From contig CAKMZJ010000001.1 of assembly GCA_929200395.1 (NCBI GenBank), positions 15,725 to 79,724 of the forward strand: 64,000 nt of DNA. The letters run 5' to 3'. Both the position numbers and the translations under genes were made by a program. Every line of letters starts with the position of its first letter. Within the stretch, counting starts at the first letter, position 1. Origin of the DNA: Candidatus Gorgonimonas eunicellae (lineage in GTDB: Bacteria > Pseudomonadota > Gammaproteobacteria > Pseudomonadales > Endozoicomonadaceae). This document shows positions 1-9,162 of the stretch, in pieces. The notes beneath the pieces are model-generated. The model made no database searches. It was given only the letters and a program-made list of their open reading frames with translations, and was not told the origin of the DNA.

Positions 1-99
1 TACCTATTCAAGTAGAAGATGTATATACATCTAAATGCTCTTCAATATTTTTATTTTAGCTTGTTTACTCTTACGTATCTTCAAATAAACCTGATTATC
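1..99. repeat. Intergenic repeat remnants
   Basis: This short stretch carries two pieces found elsewhere in the window. Around positions 8-27 it has a CAAGTAGAAG..GTATA block like the repeat ends at 11773-11789 and 44068-44086. At 73-88 it has ACGTATCTTCAAATAA, which recurs at 46251-46266. No gene is visible. It looks like the decayed ends of small dispersed elements. Confidence 0.4.
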
Positions 100-1380
100 T
101 CAACCAAAAATAACATTTCCTTTTAGATATTGCTTTAAAGGCATTGGTATAAGTAAATCATCAATATTATTTTCAAAAGATCTTTTTGCTACTATTGCTG
201 CTAGAGCTTTCAAAGATTTAGCAGTACATATTGGATCAAATCCATATTCATCTACTATTTGATCAATAATAATTTTATCTGCTTCTGCTCCATAACTTCT
301 AAGATGAAAAGCTACATCTAAGCGCTTATTTTTAATAGCTTTTTCTATGAGAGTTATCTCAATGTCATCTTTATATTTGACATTAGGATCTGCATTATTT
401 TCTAATAAAAATGTAATAAACTTAACTGTTCTTTCTGAATATTTCTTATAATTTAGCGCCATCATCAGTAGAGTCATTCGTATGCCGTTATGATTAAAAT
501 AATAGCCATTAATATCATAGCCTTTATCTAGTAACAATTGCATACATTTTATAGAATATTGGCCTACGATCTTCAACATTATTTGGTCGATCATATTTTT
601 AAGCGTATCTTTAGTATCATAGCTAAGTAATAATGATAGTGCTTCTGCATTATCAAAATGAATAGCCCTAAAACATGGTTGTCTATAATTATAACGATCG
701 TCACAAGCAGCACCAGCAGGATTAGCTCCGTTTTCTAACAACAATCTCACCACCGAATTATCTGCGTTACCTCTAATTATACTCCAAGATAACGGAGAAT
801 CACCATCCCACCCTTCAATTTTTGCACCATATACTATAAGTAATTCAGCTATTTTTTTATTACCCTTCAAAGCAGCTTGAGATAATGCTGTGTAGAAACA
901 AGAAAAAACTTGAATGTTAGGGTTTGCACCTTTTTTTAGCAATAATTTAACAATATCATATGCACCTTGATTAGCAGCTATTGCTAAATTAGTGTAAGGA
1001 TTGCCAGACTTAAGTTCCTTATCATGACCATCGATATTTGCTTTGTAACCTAACAATACTTTCACTGTTGCTAACTGGCCACATTTAATGGCAGTAAGCA
1101 TAGGATATGTTTCATGAGCTCGTATCCATGCATTAGGATCTGCCCCATTCTCTAACAGACATGTAATTTTTTCTATTCCTAAGTTACTCGTAATAGCTTC
1201 GTATAACTTATAATTAAGATCTTCGATATTTTCTATTTTTTTATCAGATAATGAGATTGATGATGTTCTGCTTCCACAACTACTTGCTTGTTCACTAGTA
1301 TGTCTTGCTGTTCTTGCAACTGAGAAGTTTTGACCCATAGGTAGGAATCGGGTAAATAAACTTGGAACACTTCTTAACAT
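100..1380 (-). CDS. Ankyrin-repeat protein with SOCS-box-like C-terminus
   Basis: A protein of about 426 residues, counted from the ATG whose codon is at 1378-1380; an upstream ATG at 1431 would add 17 low-complexity residues and has no ribosome site. In the numbering from that upstream ATG, residues 75-385 form about seven or eight ankyrin repeats, with the usual LLENGADPN, LLKKGANPN and LLENNADPN turns. After the repeats, residues 406-436 resemble a SOCS box: SLKALAAIVA fits the Elongin-BC box pattern (S/A/P/T)LxxxCxxxA except that Ala replaces the Cys, and LIPMPLKQYL fits the cullin-5 box LPLPxxLxxYL. Ankyrin plus SOCS box is the architecture of animal ASB substrate receptors of cullin-5 ligases. 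The ankyrin call is secure and the SOCS call is tentative. No signal peptide is seen. It is probably a host-directed effector (inference). Confidence 0.85.
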   Translation of the reverse strand: MLRSVPSLFTRFLPMGQNFSVARTARHTSEQASSCGSRTSSISLSDKKIENIEDLNYKLYEAITSNLGIEKITCLLENGADPNAWIRAHETYPMLTAIKCGQLATVKVLLGYKANIDGHDKELKSGNPYTNLAIAANQGAYDIVKLLLKKGANPNIQVFSCFYTALSQAALKGNKKIAELLIVYGAKIEGWDGDSPLSWSIIRGNADNSVVRLLLENGANPAGAACDDRYNYRQPCFRAIHFDNAEALSLLLSYDTKDTLKNMIDQIMLKIVGQYSIKCMQLLLDKGYDINGYYFNHNGIRMTLLMMALNYKKYSERTVKFITFLLENNADPNVKYKDDIEITLIEKAIKNKRLDVAFHLRSYGAEADKIIIDQIVDEYGFDPICTAKSLKALAAIVAKRSFENNIDDLLIPMPLKQYLKGNVIFG

Positions 1381-1431
1381 GATTATTTTCTTTAATTTAT
1401 ACCTGTTATTGATATTGATTATATAGATCAT

Positions 1432-1742
1432 TATATTTTTTATTAGTTCATTAAGAACATTAAAACACCATATTCATCCAGAAAATCATCATTGTAATTT
1501 TTCAAGAGTTTGATTAAAATCAAATTTATTTACTATCTCCATAGCATATCAAGAGTTATATTTTAATATAATACCAATTTGCGAACACTATCAGAGTTTG
1601 CTTTACATGATTTTTTTTGTTTTTATTTTAACTTTTTTATTAATAGTATTGACATTAATAAAAAAAAACATACAATATAGAAATCAATCGATGGCGTGGC
1701 GAAACCCATCAGAATTTTAGTTGCACGTTAATAACGTAATAT
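1432..1742 (+). promoter_or_regulatory. Promoter of the tRNA Gly-Cys-Leu operon
   Basis: This gene-free stretch ends in a strong sigma70-type promoter: TTGACA at 1649-1654, a 16-base spacer and TACAAT at 1671-1676. Transcription should start near 1683, giving a leader of about 60 bases before tRNA-Gly. The leader holds a short inverted repeat (ACGTTAATAACGT, about 1725-1737). Nothing else recognisable lies between the ankyrin gene and this promoter. Confidence 0.75.
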
Positions 1743-1818
<76 letters not shown>

Positions 1819-1837
1819 TGTAGTTTTTGTTCATTGT

Positions 1838-1911
1838 GGCGAGTTAGCAAAGCGGCTATGCAGTGGACTGCAACTCCATTTAGACCGGTTCGACTCCGGT
1901 ACTCGCCTCCA
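1838..1911 (+). tRNA. tRNA-Cys (GCA)
   Basis: A complete cloverleaf. The acceptor GGCGAGT pairs with ACTCGCC, and the anticodon loop read as ACTGCAA gives anticodon GCA. The CCA is encoded at 1909-1911. It lies 19 bases after tRNA-Gly, as in the gly-cys-leu tRNA clusters of other gammaproteobacteria. Confidence 0.97.
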
Positions 1912-1938
1912 AGATTTAGATACAACAGTTATTATTCG

Positions 1939-2025
1939 GCCCGGGTGGTGGAATAGGTAGACACAAGGGACTTAAAATCCCTCGATCGAAAGATCGTGCC
2001 GGTTCGATTCCGGCCCCGGGCACCA
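1939..2025 (+). tRNA. tRNA-Leu (TAA)
   Basis: A class II tRNA of 87 bases with a long variable arm (around CTCGATCGAAAGATCG). The acceptor GCCCGGG pairs with CCCGGGC, and the anticodon stem AGGGA/TCCCT holds TAA, which reads UUA, a very common Leu codon in this AT-rich genome. The CCA is encoded at 2023-2025. It is the last tRNA of the operon and converges on ftsB. Confidence 0.97.
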
Positions 2026-2048
2026 TTCCTTATAATAACATCTTCTAG

Positions 2049-2327
2049 CTATTTTTTTACCGTAATAAACAACAGCTCATCTTTGTGAATCATCCCTAAA
2101 TTTTCTCTAGCTATTTTTTCTATAATTTCATCATCGGACTGTAATTTAATTACTTGCATTGCAAGAGTTTTATTTCTATTAGCTAACTTTGTATTAATTT
2201 CTATTATCCCTTCAAGCTGTTGTCTTAATTGCAATAACTTATATACGCTTGAATCACCTACTAGCAAATTTAAATTTATATAAATCAAGATCATCACAGC
2301 AATAGCAAAAGTTAGTTTTTGCATCAT
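2049..2327 (-). CDS. ftsB: Cell division protein FtsB
   Basis: A 92-residue protein of FtsB/DivIC type. It has one N-terminal membrane helix (residues 5-22), a coiled-coil stretch (about 30-70) and the conserved ending ENLGMIHKDELLF that follows the coiled coil in FtsB. FtsB joins FtsL and FtsQ in the divisome and signals to FtsWI for septal peptidoglycan synthesis. In many gammaproteobacteria ftsB follows eno; here eno is 34 kb away and ftsB lies downstream of pgk on the same strand, about 90 bases apart. Two ATGs in a row (2327 and 2324) leave the start open by one codon. Confidence 0.9.
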   Translation of the reverse strand: MMQKLTFAIAVMILIYINLNLLVGDSSVYKLLQLRQQLEGIIEINTKLANRNKTLAMQVIKLQSDDEIIEKIARENLGMIHKDELLFITVKK

Positions 2328-2419
2328 TTTATACCAATTTTGCTTATCAAATTATATATAAGGTGTATATAATGTGGGTAGATTAAATTAACATATTTGC
2401 AAATAACAGCTATAGGTTT

Positions 2420-3580
2420 TTAGCCTTTTTTTTCAAGAGCTACTACAGCTGGAAGCTTTTTTCCTTCTATAAATTCTAAAAAAGCACCGCCACCTGTTGA
2501 AATATAAGAAATATCATTCTCAATTTGATACTTTTCTATTGCTGCAAGGGTATCACCTCCACCTGCTATAGAAAAAGCTTCGCTATTAGATATAGCCTTT
2601 GCTACTGCTTCGGTGCCTTTTGCAAATTTATCTATTTCAAAAATACCTACAGGACCATTCCACACAATAGTTTTACTACCGATAAAAACATCCGCAATCT
2701 TTTTTTGAGTTATAGGACCTATATCTACAATAATTTCATCATCTTCTACTTCGTTTATTAAACATACTCTTGTTGTGGCGTTATCAGTAATTTCTTTAAC
2801 ACATAACACATCTTCTGGTATTAAAATATTTTTTGTTTGCAATAAATCTTTTGCAGTATTTAACTGATTTTTTTCTACTAATGACTTGCCAATATTATAT
2901 CCTGCAGCAGCAATAAAAGTATTTGCAATGCCTCCCGCAGGAATTAAATGATCACATAATTTTATTAGAGATTTTAGCACTGAAAGTTTTGTAGATACTT
3001 TTGAGCCACCAACTAAAGCAACCATTGGCCTTGTTGGTTGGTCTATAAATTTATCTAAATAGTCTAGCTCTCTTGTTAATAATGGGCCAGCACATGCAAC
3101 ATTAGCGTACTCTGCCACACCACAGGTAGATGAATGTGCTCTATGTGATGCAGCAAAAGCATCCATAACAAAGATATCGCATAAAGATGCCATGCTTTTC
3201 GATAATTTAGCACTGTTTTCAGTTTCGCCTTTATTAAAACGAACATTTTCTAATAGAGCTACTTCCCCTTCTTTTAATTCAATAGGGTTGCTTTGCCAAT
3301 CTTTTATTAATAGAATTGTTATATTTAATTGCTTTTGTAAGTACTCAGCTACAGGCTGCAAAGAAAACTTAGGATCAAACTCACCTGCTTGAGGTCGCCC
3401 TAAGTGCGAGCATAAAATTAATCTTGCTCCAGATTTAATCGCGGTGCGTATTCCAGGTAGGGCAGCATCAATTCTAGCTGTACTAGTTATCTTTCCTTGA
3501 TTTATAGGTACATTAAAATCTTCTCGTATTAAAACATATTTACCTGATAGATCGATATCAGTCATTTTAACTATATTCAT
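2420..3580 (-). CDS. pgk: Phosphoglycerate kinase
   Basis: A cytoplasmic glycolytic enzyme that transfers phosphate between 1,3-bisphosphoglycerate and ADP. The start is placed at the ATG whose codon is at 3578-3580: it gives MNIVKMTDIDLSGK, which aligns with the usual PGK N-terminus, and has a good Shine-Dalgarno sequence (AGGAAG) just upstream. The reading frame is open for 13 further codons. From this start the protein has 386 residues, the normal length. Visible family motifs are the substrate segment REDFNVP, HLGRP, NVRF, the hinge and nucleotide region VALVGGSKVSTK, and the C-terminal ISTGGGAFLEF. It lies between pgm and ftsB on the same strand. Its usual partners gap and pyk are not in the window. 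Confidence 0.97.
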   Translation of the reverse strand: MNIVKMTDIDLSGKYVLIREDFNVPINQGKITSTARIDAALPGIRTAIKSGARLILCSHLGRPQAGEFDPKFSLQPVAEYLQKQLNITILLIKDWQSNPIELKEGEVALLENVRFNKGETENSAKLSKSMASLCDIFVMDAFAASHRAHSSTCGVAEYANVACAGPLLTRELDYLDKFIDQPTRPMVALVGGSKVSTKLSVLKSLIKLCDHLIPAGGIANTFIAAAGYNIGKSLVEKNQLNTAKDLLQTKNILIPEDVLCVKEITDNATTRVCLINEVEDDEIIVDIGPITQKKIADVFIGSKTIVWNGPVGIFEIDKFAKGTEAVAKAISNSEAFSIAGGGDTLAAIEKYQIENDISYISTGGGAFLEFIEGKKLPAVVALEKKG

Positions 3581-3698
3581 CAATAAGCTTCCTAAGCGTT
3601 GTGGCTTTACATAATACAAATTTTATCTATAACTACTAATTACCTTGAATGAATTTATGAAAGTTTAGCATTTTCAAACAAAACATACACAGTCTAAG

Positions 3699-5309
3699 CT
3701 AATCATTTAAATTAGTCTCAATTAATCTTTTAGTTTCATCAAAAATTTCTTGAGCATGTTGTTTGCCTATAAAACTTTCAACATATATTTTATACATAGG
3801 CTCAGTACCAGAAACTCTTACTACAGACCACCCATTTTTAGTCGTCCATTTTATGCCGCCTATAGGCTTATTATTAGCTTTTGCAGTGGTTTCATGTTTT
3901 ATGACTATGTCTTTTCCAAGAAGAGCAGGAGTTATTTTAGAAAAATCAATATTCTGAAATGCATTTAACTTATCGCGATTAATGGATATGCTATCGTTTA
4001 TACCAGAAAAAACTCCATGCTGCCTTTCTAAGTCTTGCCTGTATTCTTGTAGGTTTCTCCCTGTTACGGATAAAATTTCAGCGGCGAGCAAATTCATAAT
4101 AAGACCGTCTTTATCTGTACTCCAAGGTTGACCATTTTTTCTTAAAAATGTTCCCCCAGCACTTTCTTCGCCTCCAAAAGTCATTTCACCATTAAAAAGC
4201 GAAGTAGCAAACCATTTGCACCCTACAGGAGATTCATACACTTCTCTATTGTGACTATAAGCAACCGCAGATATTAAATCACTAGTAACTACGCTCTTAC
4301 CTACCAGAGATTTAAGTTGCCAATTAACTCTACTTTTATGCAAATAGTCTAACGCAATTGCTAAATAATCATTTGTATGTAGTAGCCCAGTTTGTGCAAC
4401 TATTGCGTGCCTGTCGGCATCAGTATCGTTACCAAATGACAAATCATAATTTTTGCGCTTTGCTATCATCCTTGACATTGCCCAAGGAGAAGAGCAGTCC
4501 ATACGAATTTCTCCGTCTTTATCTGCAGGCACAAAATTGAAATCTGGTGATGTTTTATCGCATATTATATCAATAGTTAACTTATACTTATCGATAATTC
4601 TTTGCCAAAATGCTATCGATGCACCACCTAGAGGGTCTACCCCAAAAGTCAAAGAGGATGCAGATATAGCATCAATATTTAAAACCTGATCTAATTCTTC
4701 TATATAAGCTCCTAGTAAATCTTGTTCTATTAACAATTGTTTAGATGAAGCTTGAGTTCTAGATATTCTTTTTAGCTTGTGAATTCCTTCAAGTAAATAT
4801 TCATTAGCTCGATTCTGTATCCATTCTGTGGTAGCAGTATCTGCTCCTCCGCCATGAAAAGGATTATATTTGAGACCACCATATTGTGGCGGATTATGCG
4901 ACGGAGTAATGATAATACCATCTGCCTTGTTATTATTTTTTTTATTATACGCTAAAATTGCATGGGATATTACTGGAGTTGGAGTATAGGCATCAAAACC
5001 TTCAAAAATCACAGATATATTATTTGCTGCAAAAATTTCTATAGCTGCATTTCTAGCAAAAACAGATAGAGCATGTGTATCTATGCCTAAAAATATAGGC
5101 CCAGTAATATTAATTTTTAATCTGAAATCACAAATGCTTTGACATATAGCTAAAATATGATGCTCATTGAAAGATCCTTCTGTAGATATCCCCCTATGAC
5201 CTGAAGTACCAAATTTTACCCGTTGATTAATTATAGCATAATCTGGATGTATATTATAAAATGCATCGGAAAGCTTATTTATTTCATATTTCATATCATT
5301 TGGTTTCAT
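3699..5309 (-). CDS. pgm: Phosphoglucomutase (alpha-D-glucose 1,6-bisphosphate type)
   Basis: A 536-residue cytoplasmic enzyme interconverting glucose 1-phosphate and glucose 6-phosphate, feeding UDP-glucose synthesis (compare galE at 38.5 kb). All four family signatures are visible: the N-terminal VKFGTSGHRG, the phosphoserine loop ITPSHNPPQYGGLKYNP, the metal-binding loop GNDTDADRH and the sugar-binding GGEESAGG, followed by the phosphate-binding RVSGTEPMYKIY near the C-terminus. Length and motifs match the E. coli Pgm subfamily. The start at 5309 has no obvious ribosome site; a second ATG lies five codons in. The bases just upstream (about 5310-5324) resemble the end of the inverted-repeat element seen at 31577-31610, so the promoter region may have been altered by an insertion. 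Confidence 0.95.
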   Translation of the reverse strand: MKPNDMKYEINKLSDAFYNIHPDYAIINQRVKFGTSGHRGISTEGSFNEHHILAICQSICDFRLKINITGPIFLGIDTHALSVFARNAAIEIFAANNISVIFEGFDAYTPTPVISHAILAYNKKNNNKADGIIITPSHNPPQYGGLKYNPFHGGGADTATTEWIQNRANEYLLEGIHKLKRISRTQASSKQLLIEQDLLGAYIEELDQVLNIDAISASSLTFGVDPLGGASIAFWQRIIDKYKLTIDIICDKTSPDFNFVPADKDGEIRMDCSSPWAMSRMIAKRKNYDLSFGNDTDADRHAIVAQTGLLHTNDYLAIALDYLHKSRVNWQLKSLVGKSVVTSDLISAVAYSHNREVYESPVGCKWFATSLFNGEMTFGGEESAGGTFLRKNGQPWSTDKDGLIMNLLAAEILSVTGRNLQEYRQDLERQHGVFSGINDSISINRDKLNAFQNIDFSKITPALLGKDIVIKHETTAKANNKPIGGIKWTTKNGWSVVRVSGTEPMYKIYVESFIGKQHAQEIFDETKRLIETNLND

Positions 5310-5666
5310 TTGCGAGGTGTATATAAAGGTGTAATCTCAGAAACAACTCAAAAGATTAACTTAGATGTAAAATATTACATTAGTGTTCTTAGATTTTAAA
5401 GAGTTTTAACTAATTTCTTCATTTTAATTTACTATATTTTTTTGCTTAAAAAGATAAACATTAAGTTGCTTGCAACATCTGCTAGTGCTGTGTAAAATAA
5501 AGACATGTAGCTTTTATCTTTTATGTTATATACCTGCAAGAAGCAAACTAATTTTTGAAAAATTCATCTTTAGATAGAAGCTGTATATAAAAATATTAAC
5601 AATAAAATGCTACCTATTATAACTAATCATGCCTGCAATGCAATATAAAAAGTATGGATTCATTCT
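5310..5666. other. Gene-free spacer between divergent pgm and recJ
   Basis: A stretch of 357 bases between two divergent genes, so it should hold promoters for both. It contains sequences resembling the ends of the small inverted-repeat elements: TGCGAGGTGTATAT next to the pgm start, and TTCATCTTTAGATAGAAGC followed by TGTATA near 5562-5588. I see no open frame or RNA gene. Confidence 0.4.
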
Positions 5667-7397
5667 ATGGAAAAAATTATTAAACAAAGAAGTTACAATT
5701 TAAATAATTGTGAATTTCCTAACGATACAAACAGCTTATTAGCCCGAATTTTTGCGGCACGAAATATTAATAATTTAGACGAAATAAGTTCTAAATTAGA
5801 ATTCCTTGAAAAATATAATTCTTTAAAAGATATCAATATAGCATCTAAAATAATAGCTAAAGCAATATTAAATAATAAAAAAATTGTTATTGCTGGAGAT
5901 TTCGATTGTGATGGCGCAACTAGTACAACAGTAGCTATCTTGGCATTAAGAAAACTAAATGCAAATGTAGATTATGTAGTTCCAAATAGAATTAAACTAG
6001 GATACGGACTAACTCCTCAATTAGTAGATGAAGCTCATAAGCTAGATGCCAATTTAATAATTACTGTAGATAACGGCATATCTAGCATTGAAGGCGTACA
6101 ACATGCTAAGAGCTTAAATATTGATGTAGTTATTACTGACCATCATCTACCTAAAGGCGAATTGCCAAAAGCTGATGCAATAGTAAATCCTAATCAGCAA
6201 GGCTGCTTGTTTAAAAGTAAAAATATAGCCGGAGTTGGCGTTATTTTTTATACATTATGCGCAGTAAAAAATGATTTATTAACAGAAAATTATACTGCTG
6301 CTAACGACTTAAATATGGCTGAATATCTAGATTTAGTAGCAATAGGCACTATAGCCGATGTAGTAACTTTAGATAAAAACAACAGAATACTTGTATCTCA
6401 AGGGATAGCTCGAATAAGGCAAAATATATGCCGTGAGGGAATTAAATCACTATTTAAAATATGTAAAAAAGACATTAAAACAGCAGACACAGCAGATATT
6501 GGATTTTATGTTGCCCCAAGAATAAATGCTGCTGGTCGTTTAAGTGATATGTCATTAAGTGTAGAACTTTTAATCAGTGATGATTCTGAAGTCACTGATG
6601 ATCTTGCTAATAAAATACACAGGCTAAATGACCAGCGTCGCGAGATTGAAAAACTAATGCTGCAAGAAGCTTTAGAAATAGCAAACGATACACTAACTGA
6701 TGTTAATGAACAACACGGCATAGTTTTATATAAGCAATCCTGGCATCAAGGCGTAATTGGAATTTTAGCATCAAGAATAAAAGATAAGTTTCATCGGCCT
6801 ACTATTATATTTTCTCAAGATAGTAATGACAACAATATTCTGAAAGCTTCTGCACGCTCCATAGAAGGTTATCATCTACAACAAGGCTTACTTCGAATTA
6901 ACGATGAAAATAAAAATTTATTGCTTAGCTTTGGTGGTCATAGTATGGCAGCAGGTTTAAGTATTCATGCTGACAACCTTGTTACGTTTACTAATGCTTT
7001 TAATCTTGATGTTAAAAATAATCTCGACAGCAGTTATTTATCAAAAATTATTTTAACCGATGGCGAGCTAGATACTCAGCAAATATCTCTCAACACTTAT
7101 GATATGGTCAAATCAGTAGCACCTTGGGGAAAAGACTTTCCTGAACCATGCTTTGAAGGAACATTTTTATTGCATAGTAAAAGAATAGTAAAAGATAAGC
7201 ATTTAAGAGTTAGCTTACAAAGTATATGTGATTATAATATATGTTTTGATGGCTTTATGTTTAATGCAGATGTTGAAAAATGGAGCGATCATAAGTTAGG
7301 AAAAGTAAAAATAGTTTATCAATTAGATAAAACATCATTTCGTAATCAAGATGAATTAAAATTGAAAATAAGCTATATAAGTCACGTATTAAATTAA
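5667..7397 (+). CDS. recJ: Single-stranded-DNA-specific exonuclease RecJ
   Basis: A 576-residue 5'-3' single-strand DNA exonuclease of the DHH phosphoesterase superfamily, used in recombination and mismatch repair. The metal-binding motifs are clear: GDFDCDGATS at residues 77-86 (motif I), TVDNG near 133-137, and the DHH signature ITDHH at 156-160. Further on, the DHHA1 region shows SFGGHSMAAGL. The length equals that of E. coli RecJ (577 residues). It heads a plus-strand run recJ-purM-purN-aroK with short gaps, so the four may be co-transcribed. Nothing appears missing. Confidence 0.95.
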   Translation: MEKIIKQRSYNLNNCEFPNDTNSLLARIFAARNINNLDEISSKLEFLEKYNSLKDINIASKIIAKAILNNKKIVIAGDFDCDGATSTTVAILALRKLNANVDYVVPNRIKLGYGLTPQLVDEAHKLDANLIITVDNGISSIEGVQHAKSLNIDVVITDHHLPKGELPKADAIVNPNQQGCLFKSKNIAGVGVIFYTLCAVKNDLLTENYTAANDLNMAEYLDLVAIGTIADVVTLDKNNRILVSQGIARIRQNICREGIKSLFKICKKDIKTADTADIGFYVAPRINAAGRLSDMSLSVELLISDDSEVTDDLANKIHRLNDQRREIEKLMLQEALEIANDTLTDVNEQHGIVLYKQSWHQGVIGILASRIKDKFHRPTIIFSQDSNDNNILKASARSIEGYHLQQGLLRINDENKNLLLSFGGHSMAAGLSIHADNLVTFTNAFNLDVKNNLDSSYLSKIILTDGELDTQQISLNTYDMVKSVAPWGKDFPEPCFEGTFLLHSKRIVKDKHLRVSLQSICDYNICFDGFMFNADVEKWSDHKLGKVKIVYQLDKTSFRNQDELKLKISYISHVLN

Positions 7398-7424
7398 ATT
7401 ATAGAGCTTTTAGGGATTTAAAAT

Positions 7425-8462
7425 ATGCTAACAAACAACAAGCATTTAAAATACAAAGATGCTGGCGTTGATATCAATAAGGGCAACGCTCTTGTAGAAG
7501 ATATTAAAAACATAGCTAAAAAAACTACAAGGCCTGAGGTATTAGGTGGTATAGGTGGTTTTGGCGCCCTTTGTAAAATTCCTGCAAATTATAATAACCC
7601 TATATTAGTATCTAGCACAGATGGGGTAGGAACTAAACTTAAATTAGCTGGCGCTTGTAATAACCATCATACAATTGGTATAGATTTAGTTGCAATGTGT
7701 GTGAATGATTTATTATCTAGCGGTGCAGAACCTTTATTCTTTTTAGATTACTTTGCAACTGGAAAATTGGATATTAGCCTTGCAAAACAAGTGATAGAAG
7801 GAATAGCAGAAGGTTGTAAACTAGCTGGATGCGCTCTTATTGGTGGTGAAACTGCAGAAATGCCTGGTTTATATACTAATACCGATTATGATTTGGCTGG
7901 TTTTTGTGTTGGTGTTGCCGAAGAAGACAACCTCTTAAAAAAATCATCCGTTAAAGCTGGAGATGTATTAATTGGTATCGAGTCAAGTGGCTTGCACTCA
8001 AATGGATACTCATTAGTTCGCAAAATAATACAGGATTATAACTTGTCTTTAGATTATAAGCTATCAGGCAAAAAATTATCAGACTGGTTATTAGAACCAA
8101 CTAAAATATATGTTAAATCAGTTTTAGGTTTATTATCAAAAAATAAAATTAATGCTATCGCACATATAACAGGAGGCGGACTTACTGAAAACTTGCCTAG
8201 AGTGTTTAATGACAACCTACAAGCATCAATACAAACTGCTAGCTGGGATATTCCTGAAATTTTTACTTTTTTACAGCAACAGGCCAACATTGAAATGCAC
8301 GAAATGTATCGTGTATTTAATTGCGGGATCGGAATGGTACTAGTAGTTTCTAAAGAGAATCAACAAGAAGTTTTATCACACTTACAACAAAACCACGAAC
8401 AAGCTAAAGTCATTGGTAGTATAGAAAACAAAACAAACGACGATGCAGTTGTTTTTTGTTAA
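7425..8462 (+). CDS. purM: Phosphoribosylformylglycinamidine cyclo-ligase
   Basis: A 345-residue enzyme for the ATP-dependent ring closure that makes aminoimidazole ribonucleotide in purine synthesis. N-terminal family motifs are visible: YKDAGVDINKGNALVEDIK, GGIGGFGALCKIP, and the ATP-grasping SSTDGVGTKLKLA. The mid-part DYFATGKLD and GGETAEMPGLY and the C-terminal FNCGIGMVLVV are also typical. The length is as expected. The start at 7425 has an AGGGA ribosome site about 10 bases upstream. It precedes purN by 18 bases, the common purM-purN operon of gammaproteobacteria. Confidence 0.97.
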   Translation: MLTNNKHLKYKDAGVDINKGNALVEDIKNIAKKTTRPEVLGGIGGFGALCKIPANYNNPILVSSTDGVGTKLKLAGACNNHHTIGIDLVAMCVNDLLSSGAEPLFFLDYFATGKLDISLAKQVIEGIAEGCKLAGCALIGGETAEMPGLYTNTDYDLAGFCVGVAEEDNLLKKSSVKAGDVLIGIESSGLHSNGYSLVRKIIQDYNLSLDYKLSGKKLSDWLLEPTKIYVKSVLGLLSKNKINAIAHITGGGLTENLPRVFNDNLQASIQTASWDIPEIFTFLQQQANIEMHEMYRVFNCGIGMVLVVSKENQQEVLSHLQQNHEQAKVIGSIENKTNDDAVVFC

Positions 8463-8480
8463 ACCATAGACTTATAAAAT

Positions 8481-9158
8481 ATGAGCGTTATGCAAAATAA
8501 CAAAATAGTTGTATTAATATCAGGAACGGGAACAAATTTACAAGCCTTAATTGATTCCCAAAAAAAATATAAATATCAAATAACCGCTGTAATATCTAAC
8601 AATCCAAAAGCTTTAGGAATTGCAATTGCAAAAAGACATGGAATAGCTGTTTTTGTTGTTGATCATCGAAAATATCAAACTCGTAAACTGTTTGAATTTT
8701 CCATGAGTGAAATAATAAACTCTTATAATCCTGCTTTAGTAGTATTAGCAGGATTTATGAGAATTTTAGAACCAGCATTTATTTCTCAATTTAACAACAG
8801 ATTAATTAACATACACCCGTCGTTATTACCAAAGTATAAAGGATTAAACACCCATAAAAGAGTACTAAGCAATAAAGACAAACAGCACGGCTGTACAGTA
8901 CACTTAGTAATACCAGAATTAGACTGCGGTAGTAATATAGTACAAGCCACATTAGATATTCAGGAGCAAGAAACAGAAAGTAGCTTAAATACTAGAGTAA
9001 AAAAAATGGAATATATTATTTATGCTTGGTGCGTTAAAATGTTAGTTCAAAAACGCATAACTATAGAAAATAAAACTATTTTTTTAGATAACAAAAAACT
9101 TCCTGTTACTGGTTATACTGTTACTGAATCGTCACTGCATACAATAGATGATATTTAA
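8481..9158 (+). CDS. purN: Phosphoribosylglycinamide formyltransferase
   Basis: A 225-residue folate-dependent enzyme that formylates glycinamide ribonucleotide, the third step of purine synthesis. Seen: the N-terminal nucleotide loop VVLISGTGTNLQALID, the catalytic-region LAGFMRIL, NIHPSLLPKYKGLNTH (with the conserved Asn and His) and HGCTVHLVIPELDCG with the catalytic Asp. It is slightly longer than the E. coli protein at the C-terminus. Two in-frame ATGs (8481 and 8490) could serve as start. It follows purM directly and ends four bases before the preferred aroK start. Confidence 0.95.
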   Translation: MSVMQNNKIVVLISGTGTNLQALIDSQKKYKYQITAVISNNPKALGIAIAKRHGIAVFVVDHRKYQTRKLFEFSMSEIINSYNPALVVLAGFMRILEPAFISQFNNRLINIHPSLLPKYKGLNTHKRVLSNKDKQHGCTVHLVIPELDCGSNIVQATLDIQEQETESSLNTRVKKMEYIIYAWCVKMLVQKRITIENKTIFLDNKKLPVTGYTVTESSLHTIDDI

Positions 9159-9162
9159 CAAC

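Noticed and set aside
100-1380. F-box in the ankyrin protein, as in Legionella AnkB
   Set aside because: No LPxEL-type F-box is present at either end; the C-terminal motif fits a SOCS box better.
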